This document shows, piece after piece, positions 1-11,939 of a stretch of DNA of 64,000 bases. The notes beneath the pieces were generated by a model. The model was given only the letters and a program-made list of their open reading frames with translations, did no database searches and was not told where the DNA came from. This DNA is from Zerene cesonia (lineage: Eukaryota > Arthropoda > Insecta > Lepidoptera > Pieridae). Within the stretch, counting starts at the first letter, position 1. Each line of letters opens with the position of its first letter. The position numbers were made by a program, and so were the translations under genes. Where the stretch lies: positions 1,302,001-1,366,000 of the forward strand of contig NC_052110.1 of NCBI RefSeq assembly GCF_012273895.1. Direction: 5' to 3'.

Positions 1-143
1 TCAGCCCATATATGTTCCCACTGCTGGGACACAGGCCTCCTATGAGGGTTCAGGCCATAATCCACCACGCTGGCCAAGTGTGGGTTGGCAGATGTCACAT
101 GCCGTCGAACTTTTAATTATGGGACATGCCGGTTTCCTCACGA
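1..143 (-). mobile_element. tRNA-derived SINE, 3' part (family A)
   Basis: The segment has the same body as the complete copy at 51151-51456: the 'cccatatatgttccc', 'ctgctgggacacaggcctcc' and 'ccacgctggccaagtg' blocks appear in the same order. In the full copies the tRNA-like head lies at the high-coordinate end, so this copy is on the minus strand. It lacks the head (sequence diverges after about 143), and its 3' tail runs off the left edge of the window. It lies in an intron or upstream of the exon at 255-359. Confidence 0.85.
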
Positions 144-254
144 ATTATATAAATAAATATAATAATTAATTATTAAATATTACATATATGAGAAACTAAT
201 TATTAAGGTGATGTTTGTAAAATAGTTGTATCTAAAACTTGATTAATTTTGTAG

Positions 255-359
255 CTAACTTGGCAGGTAAAGACTGAATATTCTTACCTAGATGAGGAGC
301 CGCAAGAGATAAAACCGTACAAACTGGAAGTGCCTATATTACACATGGCGATAATAGAT
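255..359 (+). CDS. Penultimate coding exon of an unrecognised gene
   Basis: An acceptor (TTTTGTAG, 247-254) precedes 35 open codons, and a strong donor (GTAAGT) begins at 360. The reading starts L-T-W-Q-V-K-T-E-Y-S-Y-L and ends with I-L-H-M-A-I-I-D. The exon is exactly 105 nt, phase 0 at both ends, and joins in frame to the exon at 969. Composition is charged (DEEPQE, then IKPYKLEVP) with GC clearly higher than the flanking intron. I do not recognise the protein. An ion-channel or ankyrin-like cytosolic tail is conceivable from the 'LHMAI' stretch, but that is a guess. The internal CAG-GTAAAG at 264-272 resembles a donor but lies in open coding sequence. The N-terminal part lies left of the window. 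Confidence 0.82.
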
Positions 360-508
360 GTAAGTTTAAATCTGGAAGGATTTTTAGTTATTCATTCGAA
401 AGTTGCAGAGTAATGATTGCATGCAATTAACGCCCATAAGGAACCTTTAAACGAGTAGAAAGGTCTTTTCTTTAAAATATACCAATAGGTTTAATTTTTA
501 GTTTTATA

Positions 509-790
509 GCATTGAAATGCTTTATAAACGAGAAATTTTGAAAGAATAGAAAAAATTTGATCACGAGGCAGGATTCGAACCTGCGTTTCTTGCCTAACCG
601 TAGCAACGCCTAGCCTCTCGGCCACCCGTGATCCTGCCACAGTAATCGAATTTCTTCTACTCTTTCGGTTTCATGTGCCTAAGGGGCACCCCACGCCATC
701 TATTGAGATGATTAAGAACCATCACAACCAATACGAAACATTATTTCAATGACTGCAATATTGTATCGATGGAACGCGGCCTTTGTTAAA
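509..790 (-). mobile_element. Retroposed insert carrying a tRNA-like unit, with 19-bp target duplication
   Basis: A 19-bp sequence (TTTAATTTTTAGTTTTATA) occurs at 490-508 and again, identically, at 791-809. It brackets 282 bp that include a tRNA-like unit at 561-631 on the minus strand. Identical flanking direct repeats are the mark of a retroposition event. Unusually for a SINE, about 160 bp lie between the tRNA-like head and the element end on the 5' side, so the element may be composite. It sits in the last intron of the gene ending at 1187. Strand is taken from the tRNA-like part. Confidence 0.7.
561..631 (-). tRNA. tRNA-like sequence, probably a SINE head or tRNA pseudogene
   Basis: The minus strand folds as a 71-nt cloverleaf. 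The acceptor stem is 7/7 pairs (TCACGGG with CTCGTGA), the D-arm is GCC/GGC, the anticodon stem is 5 bp with one G-U, and the T-stem is 5 bp. The A box (TGGCCGAGAGG) and B box (GGTTCGAATCC) are intact. The anticodon loop reads ACGGTTA, giving GGT at positions 34-36 but a C instead of the invariant U at 33, which argues against a working tRNA. It lies inside an insert with a 19-bp target duplication. RNA polymerase III transcription is still possible because both internal boxes are intact. Confidence 0.6.
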
Positions 791-968
791 TTTAATTTTT
801 AGTTTTATAAAACCAATAAAAAAAAATACCAATAGGTTGTTAAAATATATATCCCTGTGGCTATTTCTACAATGTTGCAACGCGAAATTACACAGATAAA
901 TTTCATAGATTCTAGAATTTGTTCTTTTAAAACGGTAGCATTTACTGAAAGGGCAAAAATTATTTCAG

Positions 969-1187
969 ACGCTTGGAACTACCAGAAGTAGACCAGAGAG
1001 AGGTGACGCTGGTGACACAATAAACATCACAGATTCAACCCTCCTCTCCGTGACGTCACTGCTCGATGAAGACTACGAGGCTATCCCTGAACCAATCAGC
1101 GACGAGAGGTTCGACGACTCAATGGAAAAATGTATCACGGAGTTCAAGAATCGCTACCTTTGGGACGTTGTGGAGGAAGATGATTGA
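969..1187 (+). CDS. Terminal coding exon of the same unrecognised gene
   Basis: The acceptor TTATTTCAG (960-968) is followed by 72 open codons and a TGA at 1185-1187. Phase 0 at the start matches the phase-0 end of the exon at 255-359 across a 609-bp intron. The protein is acidic: T-L-G-T-T-R at the start, a Ser/Thr-rich middle (TINITDSTLLS), and a C-terminus ending Y-L-W-D-V-V-E-E-D-D. It contains no membrane segment. A cytosolic acidic tail is the simplest reading. Codon use and GC are distinct from the surrounding AT-rich DNA. Family not recognised. The 3' UTR probably begins at once and may include the retroposon at 1300-1463. Confidence 0.88.
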   Translation, partial: TLGTTRSRPERGDAGDTINITDSTLLSVTSLLDEDYEAIPEPISDERFDDSMEKCITEFKNRYLWDVVEEDD

Positions 1188-1299
1188 TGGATTGTCTTTG
1201 ATTTGAATTAAATGTTTAGATGCTGTGGTGACGGTTTTCTTTCTCTTTTCTTTTCTTTCGTCTTTTTACAACAAATAGGAGGCTCGTTTCTTTTTATCA

Positions 1300-1463
1300 T
1301 CCTTCCCAGTCCATTCGTCATAAATCCTTTCGTTTTTACTTATCCCTTAAAAGCGGATAGCGCATTCGCAGAGGCACTAGCTTTTCGAATGTTCATGGGA
1401 GGTGGTGATCGCTTACATCTAGGTCAACCACCAGCTCAGTTGCCCGCTATACAAAAAAAAAAG
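1300..1463 (+). mobile_element. Poly-A retroposon, family B
   Basis: The order is a T/C-rich stretch, 'CTTATCCCTTAAAAGC', 'GAATGTTCATGGGAGGTGG', 'CCACCAGCTCAG' and an A-run at about 1452-1462. The same order is seen at 11231-11387 and 36612-36955. It is probably in the 3' UTR or just downstream of the gene ending at 1187. It could be the 3' end of a LINE or a SINE; the visible part does not decide. Confidence 0.75.
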
Positions 1464-1498
1464 TTAAATGAACGATTGAATACTGAGTATTGACTGCT

Positions 1499-1540
1499 TA
1501 ATTAATTTGGCACAGACATCGTGCTGTACCAAATTAATTA
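1499..1540. repeat. 17-bp inverted repeat (hairpin) downstream of the gene
   Basis: The arm TAATTAATTTGGCACAG (1499-1515) pairs with 1524-1540 with one mismatch across an 8-nt spacer. It lies about 310 bp after the stop codon at 1187, so it could fold in the 3' UTR. No function can be assigned. Confidence 0.7.
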
Positions 1541-4282
1541 TTCTAGAGGAGCTCATAACCTCATTCAGATGATCTCATGCCCTAATTTAGTGGTTGTTGG
1601 TTGAAGGTGGTTATCACGGTATTTGTTAAAGAAAATATAAAGGGTAAGAAAGGTCAAAGATATTCCACGTGCATTCAAATGAAGAAAATAAGAGATGTTG
1701 TGGTCACTTGGATAAACATTGAACCTAAAAGCATTTAAATGGCAATAATACCACGTGCCAACTAAAAGCAAAAAGTGCAGTAGTGTTATAATTAATAATG
1801 CGCAGGGTATATACGTCATAAATGCACGTCATCTATTCATAAGCACTGGTAATCCCACAAAGCGTCCGCACACTTTTAGTGTCAATTCGCAAATACCCAT
1901 AATCCCTGTGATATTAATTTAACGCCCTGCTTCATCCTTTTTTGGGCTTTGTTTTAAGCCTTATGACCATCACCATAAAGACTGTTTTGCCCTGTATTTT
2001 GAGCTTGCTTTGATGTGATTAAGATGGCATGGTGTCTAATAAGATCGGATATAATTAAAAACATAAGTAGGTGGAAATGGACGACTAATCTTTCATCCAC
2101 TCTTACAGAAGTAATCTTCTATACGTTATTTGTAATTTGGATTTGATTTATTTGGATACAAAGACTTATATGAACCGATGCGGGTATGAAAGATTTTTAC
2201 TGACTTATTTTTGTTGAGTCAGTAAGTAAGTTGCGTTAGATTACCCCGTGCCTTGAAAGGCATGTCCCGGTGTTGGTTCTACTACTGTTCGGGAGTATTT
2301 TGAATCATCGTATAATATCATCATCATCAGCCCATACAAGTTGCCACTGCTGGGACACAGGCCTCCTATGAGGGTTATATGTATATAACCGAGGTCGTAT
2401 AATATATAATGATTGAATGAGGTCGTATAATATATAGTGATTGAAAAATGTAATTTATGTACTTGAAAATAGAAAATAATTTAAGATTTTTTTTCCTTCA
2501 CTATATAGTCTTATACGAAAAGTTAGTGTAATGTGTTTTGGAAGGTATTAGTTTGAATAAGTTATGTGCGATTTAGAAACATACAAAATATTACTATTGG
2601 CAACTTTAAACATTTCAAATTTGATTAATATTTTTCGCGAAAAAAAACTATTTATATAATAACAAAATGTCACAATAAAAATATGACACGTAATAAGCAT
2701 TGAAATAAATATTCTCCGCGATAAGCTTACAAAAGATCGCAACCACCTCAATACATAATCTTAAGGGAGAGAAGGGAAATATAAATAATAGAAGATATTA
2801 ATTTCAGATAACGTTGTTATATGAAGGTGATCATTTAGAACTAAAATACATTTTTAAGTTTAGTAGTAAGGCTTTAATAAACGCGTTTTTTATATTTTTA
2901 TTGCAAAGTTTTATCTTTACAAGCAATCCAAATAAAAATAAAGTGCCGTGAATATTGGATGTACATTATACGTATTATATTATAAAATTAAATCTATTAT
3001 AATTGACAATAATACGTAGAGTAATATTCAAAGTAAAAATCATTTATTTTTGTAAAGGATAGAACTATGTTAACTTAATCATTATAAATTATTATGTTTA
3101 ACACCAGATACATTTAATATTTTTTTAAATACCATATACATTTATTAGTAATTATTCATTTTCTTTTTATTTGAAAATCGATTACACCTGTAAGTATATT
3201 CTCATACACCCTGTATACGAGGTCAATATATTTTATACTAACTGGCTTCACTCACGTGATTTCATATAGATATAAAGAGAGGGCACCAAAAGGTGACACT
3301 AAACAACCAAACATTCTTACAAACATTCACGTTTATAGCAGCAAGATTCTGCATAGAAATGACATAACTTTTTTAAACAGTTGACCAATTTCACCGCAAT
3401 CAACCATGTACGTAATTTTTTTTTTATTCAAACAAAAGGCACGTGTTTGACACAACAAATAACCGTGATCGTAACCCTCTTTTGCGCACGTAATTATGGT
3501 GTAATGAACTGCTTGTACGTGGTCATATGAGAGCTGGGGATGTTTTTTTGTACGTTTTGGTCCTTCGAGCTAGTTTTAGAATTGTGCAAGGTAATTTTAT
3601 TAATATTTGGGTCCTTCGAAATAGTAGTGGTGTTAGTGTGTTAGCTGTAATATGATAACAGTGTCAACAATTTTTGAAATCCTGTGCTTATATTATCAAT
3701 CTAGTCGTTCTCTAGCCCGAGTTGTCTTAAATGAATAAAGTTTGAATAGTATACCAATGTTTAAGCTAAGCCGAGCAGTGTTTGCTTACTTAATTACAAG
3801 CATCTTAATTTTTTCTTTATATTAAATGATGTGTAAGACAACTTTCTCGACACGTTCTCTACGGACGGACGGTATTTTTAAATGAAGTGTACCATTTTTC
3901 AAATCATAATAATGTAATAAAATCTTACATACTTTAAAAATTACTAATTTCTATCATACAATTCTGTTTTATTTCTTTAGCTCTCACACTAGATATTAGG
4001 ATGATGCGTGGTGTATTGTGGTCGAATGATGGATGGGTACACGCCTATCGGTTTGGTAAAGCAATCACCGTTTAGCGCTCACCACCCTTTGGGAAAGAGT
4101 TGGTAATCACCATTGTTATTGTTTGATTGGAAATGAAATTTATTTCGCCTCCGTACCTCCTGTATTAGAAAAAGGTGAAAGATATTCATAATATAATGAC
4201 GACAATGCTATAATAATTAGTTCTTTAACAGAGATATAATAACTTTCACCCTGTCAAAAAGAAAAGGAACTTTTCTTATAAA
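1541..4282. other. AT-rich non-coding stretch with small repeats
   Basis: No exon with splice sites was found on either strand. It holds a 59-bp minus-strand fragment of SINE family A (2318-2376), an imperfect two-copy 28-bp tandem duplication of GAGGTCGTATAATATATAAT (2391-2446), and a short Helitron-like 5' end on the minus strand near 3305-3350. Confidence 0.6.
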
Positions 4283-4378
4283 AAACAGGCAAACGGGTCT
4301 GATGGTAAACGGTCGCCCGTTAGCGAGTGATCACTGCCGCCCATAAATCTTCACATGAGTCCTTGTGACGGGGCTGTA
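4283..4378 (-). mobile_element. Poly-A retroposon, family B, fragment
   Basis: The minus strand carries the family-B core (TTTATGGGCGGCAGTG..., then TTTACCATCAGACCCG). It is diverged and lacks a clear A-tail. Confidence 0.6.
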
Positions 4379-4761
4379 TAACATAATCACTATATTTTTA
4401 TCAAATATTGAATCTAGACTCTTGAATTTTATATCATCCCACTAACCACTAAAATACACACAGAACAAACAGAAAGCATCTATCAATTCACGTTCAATGT
4501 TAACTAATGAATTAAGTCTAGTCAATCGATATCAGCAGACACTATTGACAACTAAGCCATTAATCATCAGATTAGCTGAACCGAAAGCTATGTGTTAAAT
4601 GCATTTGAACAAGTTTTACCAACATCAGATATATTTGTATGGTAATTGACCAACGTACGGCTTTTAACTGCAATTGTATATTATATCCTTTTGTCTGGAT
4701 GTTGTCGTTTATTTTCATAGAATAAGGAAGAAGGGATATGGTTTTAAGCAAATGTTTTCCA

Positions 4762-4925
4762 TCTATACTAATAATATAAAGCTTATGAGTTTAACACACA
4801 TAATGCTTGAACGCGCTTATCTCGGAAGAATTCATTGTCAACGTTAGATAGGTACGCGATCCTTGACTGCTATAGTTATAGCATAGTACTATATATACAT
4901 CAAGAGCATCAACGGGCCGGGTTAG
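4762..4925 (+). mobile_element. Non-autonomous Helitron, diverged
   Basis: It begins A|TCTATACTAATAATATAAAG and ends ...GGGTTAG|T. These match the A|TC...CTRR|T insertion pattern and the 5' end of the better copy at 38381-38548. The interior is strongly diverged. Confidence 0.5.
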
Positions 4926-6082
4926 TTACTTATAAAAAAAAACATTAGAAAGAATACTATCATCGAAACAAACGAAAAGTCTCATAAACTTACAAGACAT
5001 CCCACATCATAACACTAGTTTATCCACTATAAGAATAGAAGCACAGATCACATACGTAAAAGAAAATCACTTAACGTATCGCTTAGACTTTATAGCGCCC
5101 AAGATGACCTGCGACGCTCATTTATCACTCACTCTTTTTATCCTTTCCATTCAATACTTTTTGTGCAAGATTAAATTTCGCGGTAGCTCTCGTATCATTA
5201 ATCCTTCACCACTCACAAAGACCCCTCTCAGCTTGAGCATGTTTTCGAATGTCCTTTCGAAGATAGAAATTGGACACGATTAGAAGGCTCAAGTTAGACT
5301 GGCCACGTCTGTCCCCATCGTGTCATAGATTTTTATTTTTCCTAGTCTGCTGTACGCTGATTATGATTTGTGGATTGGAAACGCCTGATGAATTGGTTTT
5401 TGATGACAAGTATTTAATGTTTACTTTTTAGAAGTAACAAGCAGGTTCATTATTATTACTTTTAAAGGCGAACAGTCTTATGAAAAGACGAGACATCTTT
5501 TGTTTCATCTTCGAGCTAAATTTCTTGTAAGTAAACTAATACTATTAAATAAGTACGACTAGTAAAGAATTTTAATGAAATCATGTTAAGTAAGTACCTT
5601 CTCCTTAATTATTTTTGTGACCTAATTTAGATGAAACATAAATGTTATCTTATTTTCAACAGTAGATGGTTTTTTGAATAGAAAAATAGAATTGTTAATA
5701 ACAACAAAAACAATTTTAGATTTAAAGGCTTCAATGACCACCCTTGTTTGTTCAAGTAAGGATTACACGTCATCAACACCCCAAACTAGATAAACAATAA
5801 CGAAATTACGTATCATACGAACTAGTCCTTATTGATGTAAAATAGAAAATTGTGTTGTTGTAATCAAGCCTTAATTTTCCTTTATATTCAATTCTACCAA
5901 TAAGGAAAGATCACCTTTAATGCTGCATTAATAAGCATTATTTTCGCCTTCTGTGAGGATGCTCTTCGAAATTCAAAATTCAAACGTTTGGAATAATGAC
6001 AGTTAATTCAACCAATTCAAAATGATCCGTTTGTTGGATATTTAGTCTGGGCTGGGGCTCATTTAAAACTGGTCGTGTTTTT

Positions 6083-6120
6083 GAACATGGCGGCGCTGGT
6101 CACGTGACTTGCACGTGGCG
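6083..6120 (+). promoter_or_regulatory. TISU/YY1-type motif followed by two CACGTG boxes
   Basis: GAACATGGCGGC (6083-6094) matches the TISU consensus SAASATGGCGGC, which overlaps a YY1/Pho site. A perfect GTCACGTGAC (6099-6108) and a second CACGTG (6112-6117) follow, their starts 11 bp apart. A GTGAGT donor-like site starts at 6120. The ATG at 6087 reads only six codons before TGA, so this is not a coding start in that frame. No gene is seen directly downstream. It could be an enhancer or the start of a non-coding RNA. Confidence 0.4.
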
Positions 6121-6572
6121 TGAGTGAAAATCAAAAGCGTTCTTTCGGAATAAATTCTTAAATACGGTCATTAGAGATATGATTATACATAGTTTTTGTG
6201 CATTGTTTACTGTGATTGGTTTTGAAATAGATAGGGGTATGATTTTGAGTTTTTTGTTATGGTGTATTCCATTTTATAATACTCGTATACCCAATAATCA
6301 CATTGTGATGACTAATTCATATGAAACGACTATGAGAATTCAAAATTGATTGCAGTTGTATTCTTTTAAACTGCTATTGCTACGAAAATTTTCATTCATA
6401 GCATATTTCTATCTATCATGGTTGCTTATATAATGAGAAGAAATAAATAAAAATCAATATTTGATTAGGGCGGTACATCATGTCTAAATTTAATCTTAAA
6501 AGCATGCAGAACTCTCAGACCCTCAAAAAAAAAAAAAACTCAGATTTTTACATTGACTGAATTATGACTTAA

Positions 6573-6771
6573 CTAGCTGTAATCTGCGGCGCCACACGCG
6601 TGATACCCTATGTAAAAAGTACCCTATATACTATCAGACTATAATCTATTTCTGGAGCAAATCATATCATCATCAGAACATCACAATGTTTTTTTGCGAG
6701 AAAGAGTAGCAAACATCCATACATCCATCCATCCAAACTTAGAAACTATCGTCTATATAATGTTGGTAGGA
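6573..6771 (-). mobile_element. Non-autonomous Helitron
   Basis: Read on the minus strand it starts TCCTACCAACATTAT, continues with the 'CGCAAAAA..AACATTG' region, and ends ...GCAGATTACAGCTAG|T. It shares its internal 'CAGACTATAATCTAT' block (plus-strand reading) with copies at 37978-38142 and 45243-45391. Short CATC repeats occur near the 5' end. Confidence 0.75.
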
Positions 6772-8465
6772 TATTATACTAATACAACTTTTTTTGACTT
6801 TAGGATAAAGCAGACAGACAGACTGTCAAAACAAGTTAGCAAACATCCAAAAATATCTAAATCTATGAGATTTATCTACTATCAAATTGAATTATACCAA
6901 ACTCATTGAACCCAACAACACCTTGAAAATACCCAGTAATCGGTTCCCAGACCAAATGACTGCGTAAAAAAACGTATAAGCTATAGACACGTGTCGAAAA
7001 ATTAGCCCTTTTGAATATAATATTTCATGTGGTTATGATTTTATATTAACTGTTTGTTAGAAAATTAATATAAATGAGATTAAGGTGATCTTTTTGGTGA
7101 TTAGTTCTTTGGTTATCTAATAATTGGTATTGGGGTGAAATGGGGTGAGGGATTAATTGATATTCGAAACGGTGGCAGCTCTGAAATTTTTGTGTTCCAA
7201 TATTTCATTATAGTGTTTTTATGTATAAGGCATGTCGGGATAGTTGCACTATTAATTATCACATAAAATTTCTTTTTAATCATCGTTATATTTTGAAAGA
7301 TTACCAGATTTGATTGCTCGTACATAACTTTATATGAATTTGCGGTCCTCCCCGTGGTATGTATGTATAACCGATAGGAATCACTGAGGAATCTGTACTT
7401 AGCCATCGATAAGAGAACTAAAAAAATGAATGGCAATTCCTAAAATTAACGGTCAAAGGTACGTTTTAAGCGTTTGCCGAAACGTCTTTAAACTCGTCGC
7501 TTATCGATTCAATTATAGAGATCTGCCCAAAATAACTGAACTTTAGGGAAGAAAGAAATAAAACACTAAAAACATCTATTCCAACAGCAATGCTCGTATT
7601 CTATAGTCATTATCCGTGTATACATAAATTAATCGTAATAATATCTGAACGTACGCACCCTCCAGACATTTGCATCGATATTGAATGTCCAGCGCTTATT
7701 CTGCCTCAATCAAGGGATGGGTTACATCTCGTGTATAAAATGCAGACACAGCACATGAATGATTTTAATTGATTTTGTTTTCAGTTAGAGAGGAGAGAAG
7801 TGACAGTCATTTACCATGCTAATGATTAGATTCTACAATTAAAAAAGTAAAAACTACTAAAAGATTAAAACTACCAAAAGTGTACTCAATTAGAATAGAA
7901 ATTTGAATTGTTTACTAAATAGTTTATTTAATTATTGATAACTTTTATTTTACAAATAAGATGAATATTACATTAGTATTGACGAAATGTGAGTAAATAA
8001 TACACACAAAGATGTTTCGTTTCTCACCCTCAGAATTTTTGATTCTATTAAGTTCTTTTTAGCATGTAAAATGTATTGAGTAATTATAATTCATTTGTAT
8101 CTGATGTGGAATCTAATTACAAAGATACCTATTGAAGAAATTGTTCCTTTACTTTTATAATATGTTCTATTGGAGGTACTTTTGTGCGATTTTTAGTAGG
8201 TACAAAGTTTCTGTAGAATCACACTGTTAGGTCTGCTTATAATCTATGACCACGAATATTATTAAGGCTTCCAGCGGAGTGGCAGCCTGTTTAAGTGACA
8301 TTAGGCTAACACGCATGTCATGATTGATTCCGGCAATTTCAATACAGAAGCGGTGATGTGACGAATTAGTGCTAGATACTTACCTATGTAGGTGTATACT
8401 GTAATGTAAATAGATGATAGTAATGGTTGAAATAGGTGAATTTTTATAGGGTATCTTGGAATGAA

Positions 8466-8690
8466 TGTTAAAGAAATTAAAGACTTTTTAACAGATTTTA
8501 GTTCGCAAACAACAATTTTTGTATGACCTCCAAGACATATAACATCTCAGTCTCCCCGTGACCACGCTCGCTGTAAAGTGTTCGAAACGTCGGGTTAATA
8601 ATATAATGAATAAATCTAGTATAAAATCTGTTAAAAAGTTTTTAATTTCTAAATGTATAATACTTGCGTAAAATCAAACACAAAAAATAC
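8466..8690. mobile_element. Element with inverted terminal arms and conserved core (family C)
   Basis: A left arm (AAATTAAAGACTTTTTAACA... at about 8472-8500) is the reverse complement of a right arm (about 8620-8655). They flank a core containing 'ACCACGCTCGCTGTAAAGTG' and 'TCGAAACGTCGGGTTAATAA'. The same architecture is seen at 39021-39178, and a 5'-shortened copy at 58440-58556. The class is uncertain. Inverted terminal repeats around a short core are compatible with a Penelope-like element remnant or a foldback element. Confidence 0.65.
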
Positions 8691-9335
8691 TATCATATTA
8701 ATATTTTTACGTATAATTAATTGGAGATTTTAATTCTGCAATTCTCAAGCAAGATATAGTAGTAAGGATTCAACAAATCCTCTATATTTAAGAAATTGTA
8801 GAATGTTATGATCGATTCATAAATAAATTCCTTTTGTTTAACTTTCACACATTTCGCATTTACATACGAGATTCATTGAGTATATAACATCATCATAAAC
8901 ACTACTTTTTATGAAAATCGTTATTATTTATATAGCTAAATACCTATTCAAATAAATACTCATACAATGAATAAGCCATTAATTCCACAGTATCTGTAGA
9001 TGCAAACGCACAAACAAATGGAAACAAGAAAAAGTATTACCTATTGTTATCCCCAGTAATACAGAGTAATACAGCTTTAATGAAGTAACACGACGCGTCG
9101 GTGTATGACACAACCGCAACCCCCTCTGAAGTGCTATTATTCTGTACTTTTGGAGGATTTACCTACTAAATATTATAAAGTATGGAGGTTAGTGAGGACA
9201 ATTGTATGAGATACGATTGGATGTGGATGAAATTTGCTACGTATAGAATTGAACTAACATCGGTAACTTTGTTGTGCTAATAATTTTTTGACGTAGCTTA
9301 ATAGCGACTGCCTTAAGTCGTTAAAGTCTATCCTA

Positions 9336-9521
9336 TCCTACTAATATTATGCTATGATGTGTGTGTGTTTGTTGCTCTTTCACGCAAAAACTACTAAACC
9401 GATTGCAATGAAATTTGGTGCGTTGATAACAGCACAAGTGGAATAACATATAGGCAACTCTTTATCCCGATATTCCGACGGCACACAGACTTACGCGGGT
9501 GAAATCGCGGGGCGAAGCTGG
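9336..9521 (+). mobile_element. Non-autonomous Helitron (Lep1-like)
   Basis: It starts A|TCCTACTAATATTATGC. The middle contains CACGCAAAAACTACTAAACC and AATGAAATTTGGTGCG. The 3' part has GACTTACGCGGGTGAAATCG and a GC hairpin, and it ends CTGG|T. The copy is nearly full length compared with 33297-33496. Confidence 0.85.
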
Positions 9522-11230
9522 TTATTAATATAAAAAGGTTTAATTAATAGTTTGGAAAATTAGCATATGGAAAGCAGACATTATTCAGAAACTAATAACA
9601 GTGCAAACAATTTAAGTAAATGTTACCATCCCATTTACCATTCTAAATTTTTCATTATTTTTTCGGATATGTGTTTGAGTACTCGTATCAATAATTTGGT
9701 ATTTCGAAAAATATCACACGATTACAGAATAGCATCCCTCAACCCTATCCGAATAACCGACCGAATCAAAAAAGCAATATGTAGCAAATTTATTTTTCAA
9801 TTTCGTACCAATTTTGCATACAGGGACCCGCACTGATATAATTCGAACAAATAAAACCTAAAATTGCGGTTTATTATGTGTGTTTCTTTTTTTTTATTTC
9901 GTCTTTATAGGTGCGAGGTACGAAAGAGGATTTCTGTTTAAGGTTCGTTATATTTGGATTTCTTTATTTGTGAATGTTTAGACGCATTTGATACGGTTGC
10001 GTGTTTTCGTATTATTGTTGGGTTGATTAATCTTGAATGCATAATGAGACAAAAAGTCGTCTGTGAGAATTTAATTTCGGCTGTTATGTATATTATAAAT
10101 AATATACTAACAGTCAAGTTTATTTATTCCTTAGCATATTTGTAGCTTAAATCATCTGTATCTTGTTCTTCATTTGATGTTTGTTTGTTTTTTCTTTTTT
10201 GCGTCCTCAATGTCTAAGAGATTAAAGTTACTATTTAAAGGCAACAAAAGAACAATTTTTAGATAAATTTCTTTTTTCTTTATACGGTATTCAAACCCAA
10301 ACATTTATTAATTCAATTTGACTTCTTATAGAAGCACTTTTGAATCGCAATTTGAATTTTACACAGTTTTAACATATACCACGCAGTTTCAACAGAGCAG
10401 TTGCTCTTTTAAAATAATGTCAATTTTACATTTTAGTCATAACAATAATGTCAAAGAATTTAAATGTCATTCCACTATTATTTATTTTCTAACCGTAACC
10501 GAAATGTAAAAAAGAACACGTGAGAAAACCGAACGATCAATCTTCAAAATCGCAGCGTAAACAACGCGATAATATTGAAATTACTTGATGATCGATTATT
10601 ACTACCTCTTCTATATGCAAATAATAGTTTGCGGCAAAAAATCTGAATACCAAATAATACGTATTGTATTTTTCGTCACGCGTAACAATATTGTATGCAA
10701 AAATTTCCATTTGTACATATTACGATATGCGAGTGGATGTCGGGTATTGTACGCATGTCAATATTCCTGACGTGATGAGGATTTGATGCTGCGTCAATTC
10801 ATCATGTTTTAAATATATTTATTTTAAATTAGTGTCGCGTTAATATAGTTTTATTATAGATTATATATTGAAGAGCGACTGTGGTAATAAGTAACGAATG
10901 AACCAAGATTTGAAGTCATAACTTCTGGTGTTGAATGTGTGTATGTTGTGTCTGGTGAAGTGTATGAAAATATAATAAAATAATTCTTTTCAACAACAAA
11001 CTAAACTAAACAAATGGTTAGAACTAAGCATAATGTAAATGGGACCACACGGAAGGCACTAACTTTCAAATATTATATGAATCATCAAAATCATTATCAT
11101 TTAATAATATAATAAAAATGCAGTGGTATTGTCTGATATCAATTGAAAAGATTTAAATAAGTCAGAGAGCAGGTACTACTAAATATTATTATGATAGTGG
11201 TATTCGTTTTAAAGTCTATAAATATGCACC

Positions 11231-11387
11231 ATTCCTTTTTCCAATCGTCAATCCTTTCCTCTTCCCTTACCCCTTAAAAGCTGGCAGGGCATCCGTAGAG
11301 TCTACCTCTGCGAATGTTCATGGGGGGTGGTGGTCGCTTATCATCAGCCGAACTGCCAGCTCGCTATGACATAAAAAATAAAAATCA
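11231..11387 (+). mobile_element. Poly-A retroposon, family B
   Basis: It shows CTTACCCCTTAAAAGCTGG, GAATGTTCATGGGGGGTGG, CTGCCAGCTCG and a short A-rich tail. Same order as the copies at 1300 and 36612. Confidence 0.78.
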
Positions 11388-11939
11388 ATCCATTACCCAC
11401 TGTAGAGGGGAAGAAGAGGAAAGTGACTAACAAACAAACATGTAAACATTTAGGATCTTAAAACAAAATTCCGCTTAATTACGCTAAGCGTATGAAAAAC
11501 CCGCTCGTAAAACTTTCAAAGAAGATATAAAACCATCCAAGTGCGATTCAAATAAAATACCTCAAATAAGTGACCACGTTAACTTGGTGGGTATTCTTAC
11601 AAACACGATCTAACTTACATGGAGCTCACAGAACTTATTCAATTTAATGGCTTCGAAAATGGTTTAAAGTTTTGATTAAAGGCTTCATGCTAATGGTGTT
11701 AGAGCTTGCACGTAAAAATAAGTTCCTTGCAGGAAAATGTTGAGGGAATTTATTATAATATAATTTAGAATACCATATAATAAACACTTTATTTAATAAA
11801 GACCATATACAGAAAATACAATAAAAGGTAACGAAACATTTACCATGTTAAATAGGCAGCTTTAAAATTGGTTTTTGTGTAAAAACGTTAGAAACATACA
11901 AAATTTTCCTCTTTATAGTGTAGATATATTTCTCCATAA

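Noticed and set aside
3271..3411. TATAAAG followed by an ATG-TAC-GT arrangement like the first exon of an insect cuticle or secreted-protein gene
   Set aside because: The 3305-3350 part matches the reverse complement of a Helitron 5' end (CATTCTTACAAACATTCACG, then TTTATA), and no signal-peptide exon follows.
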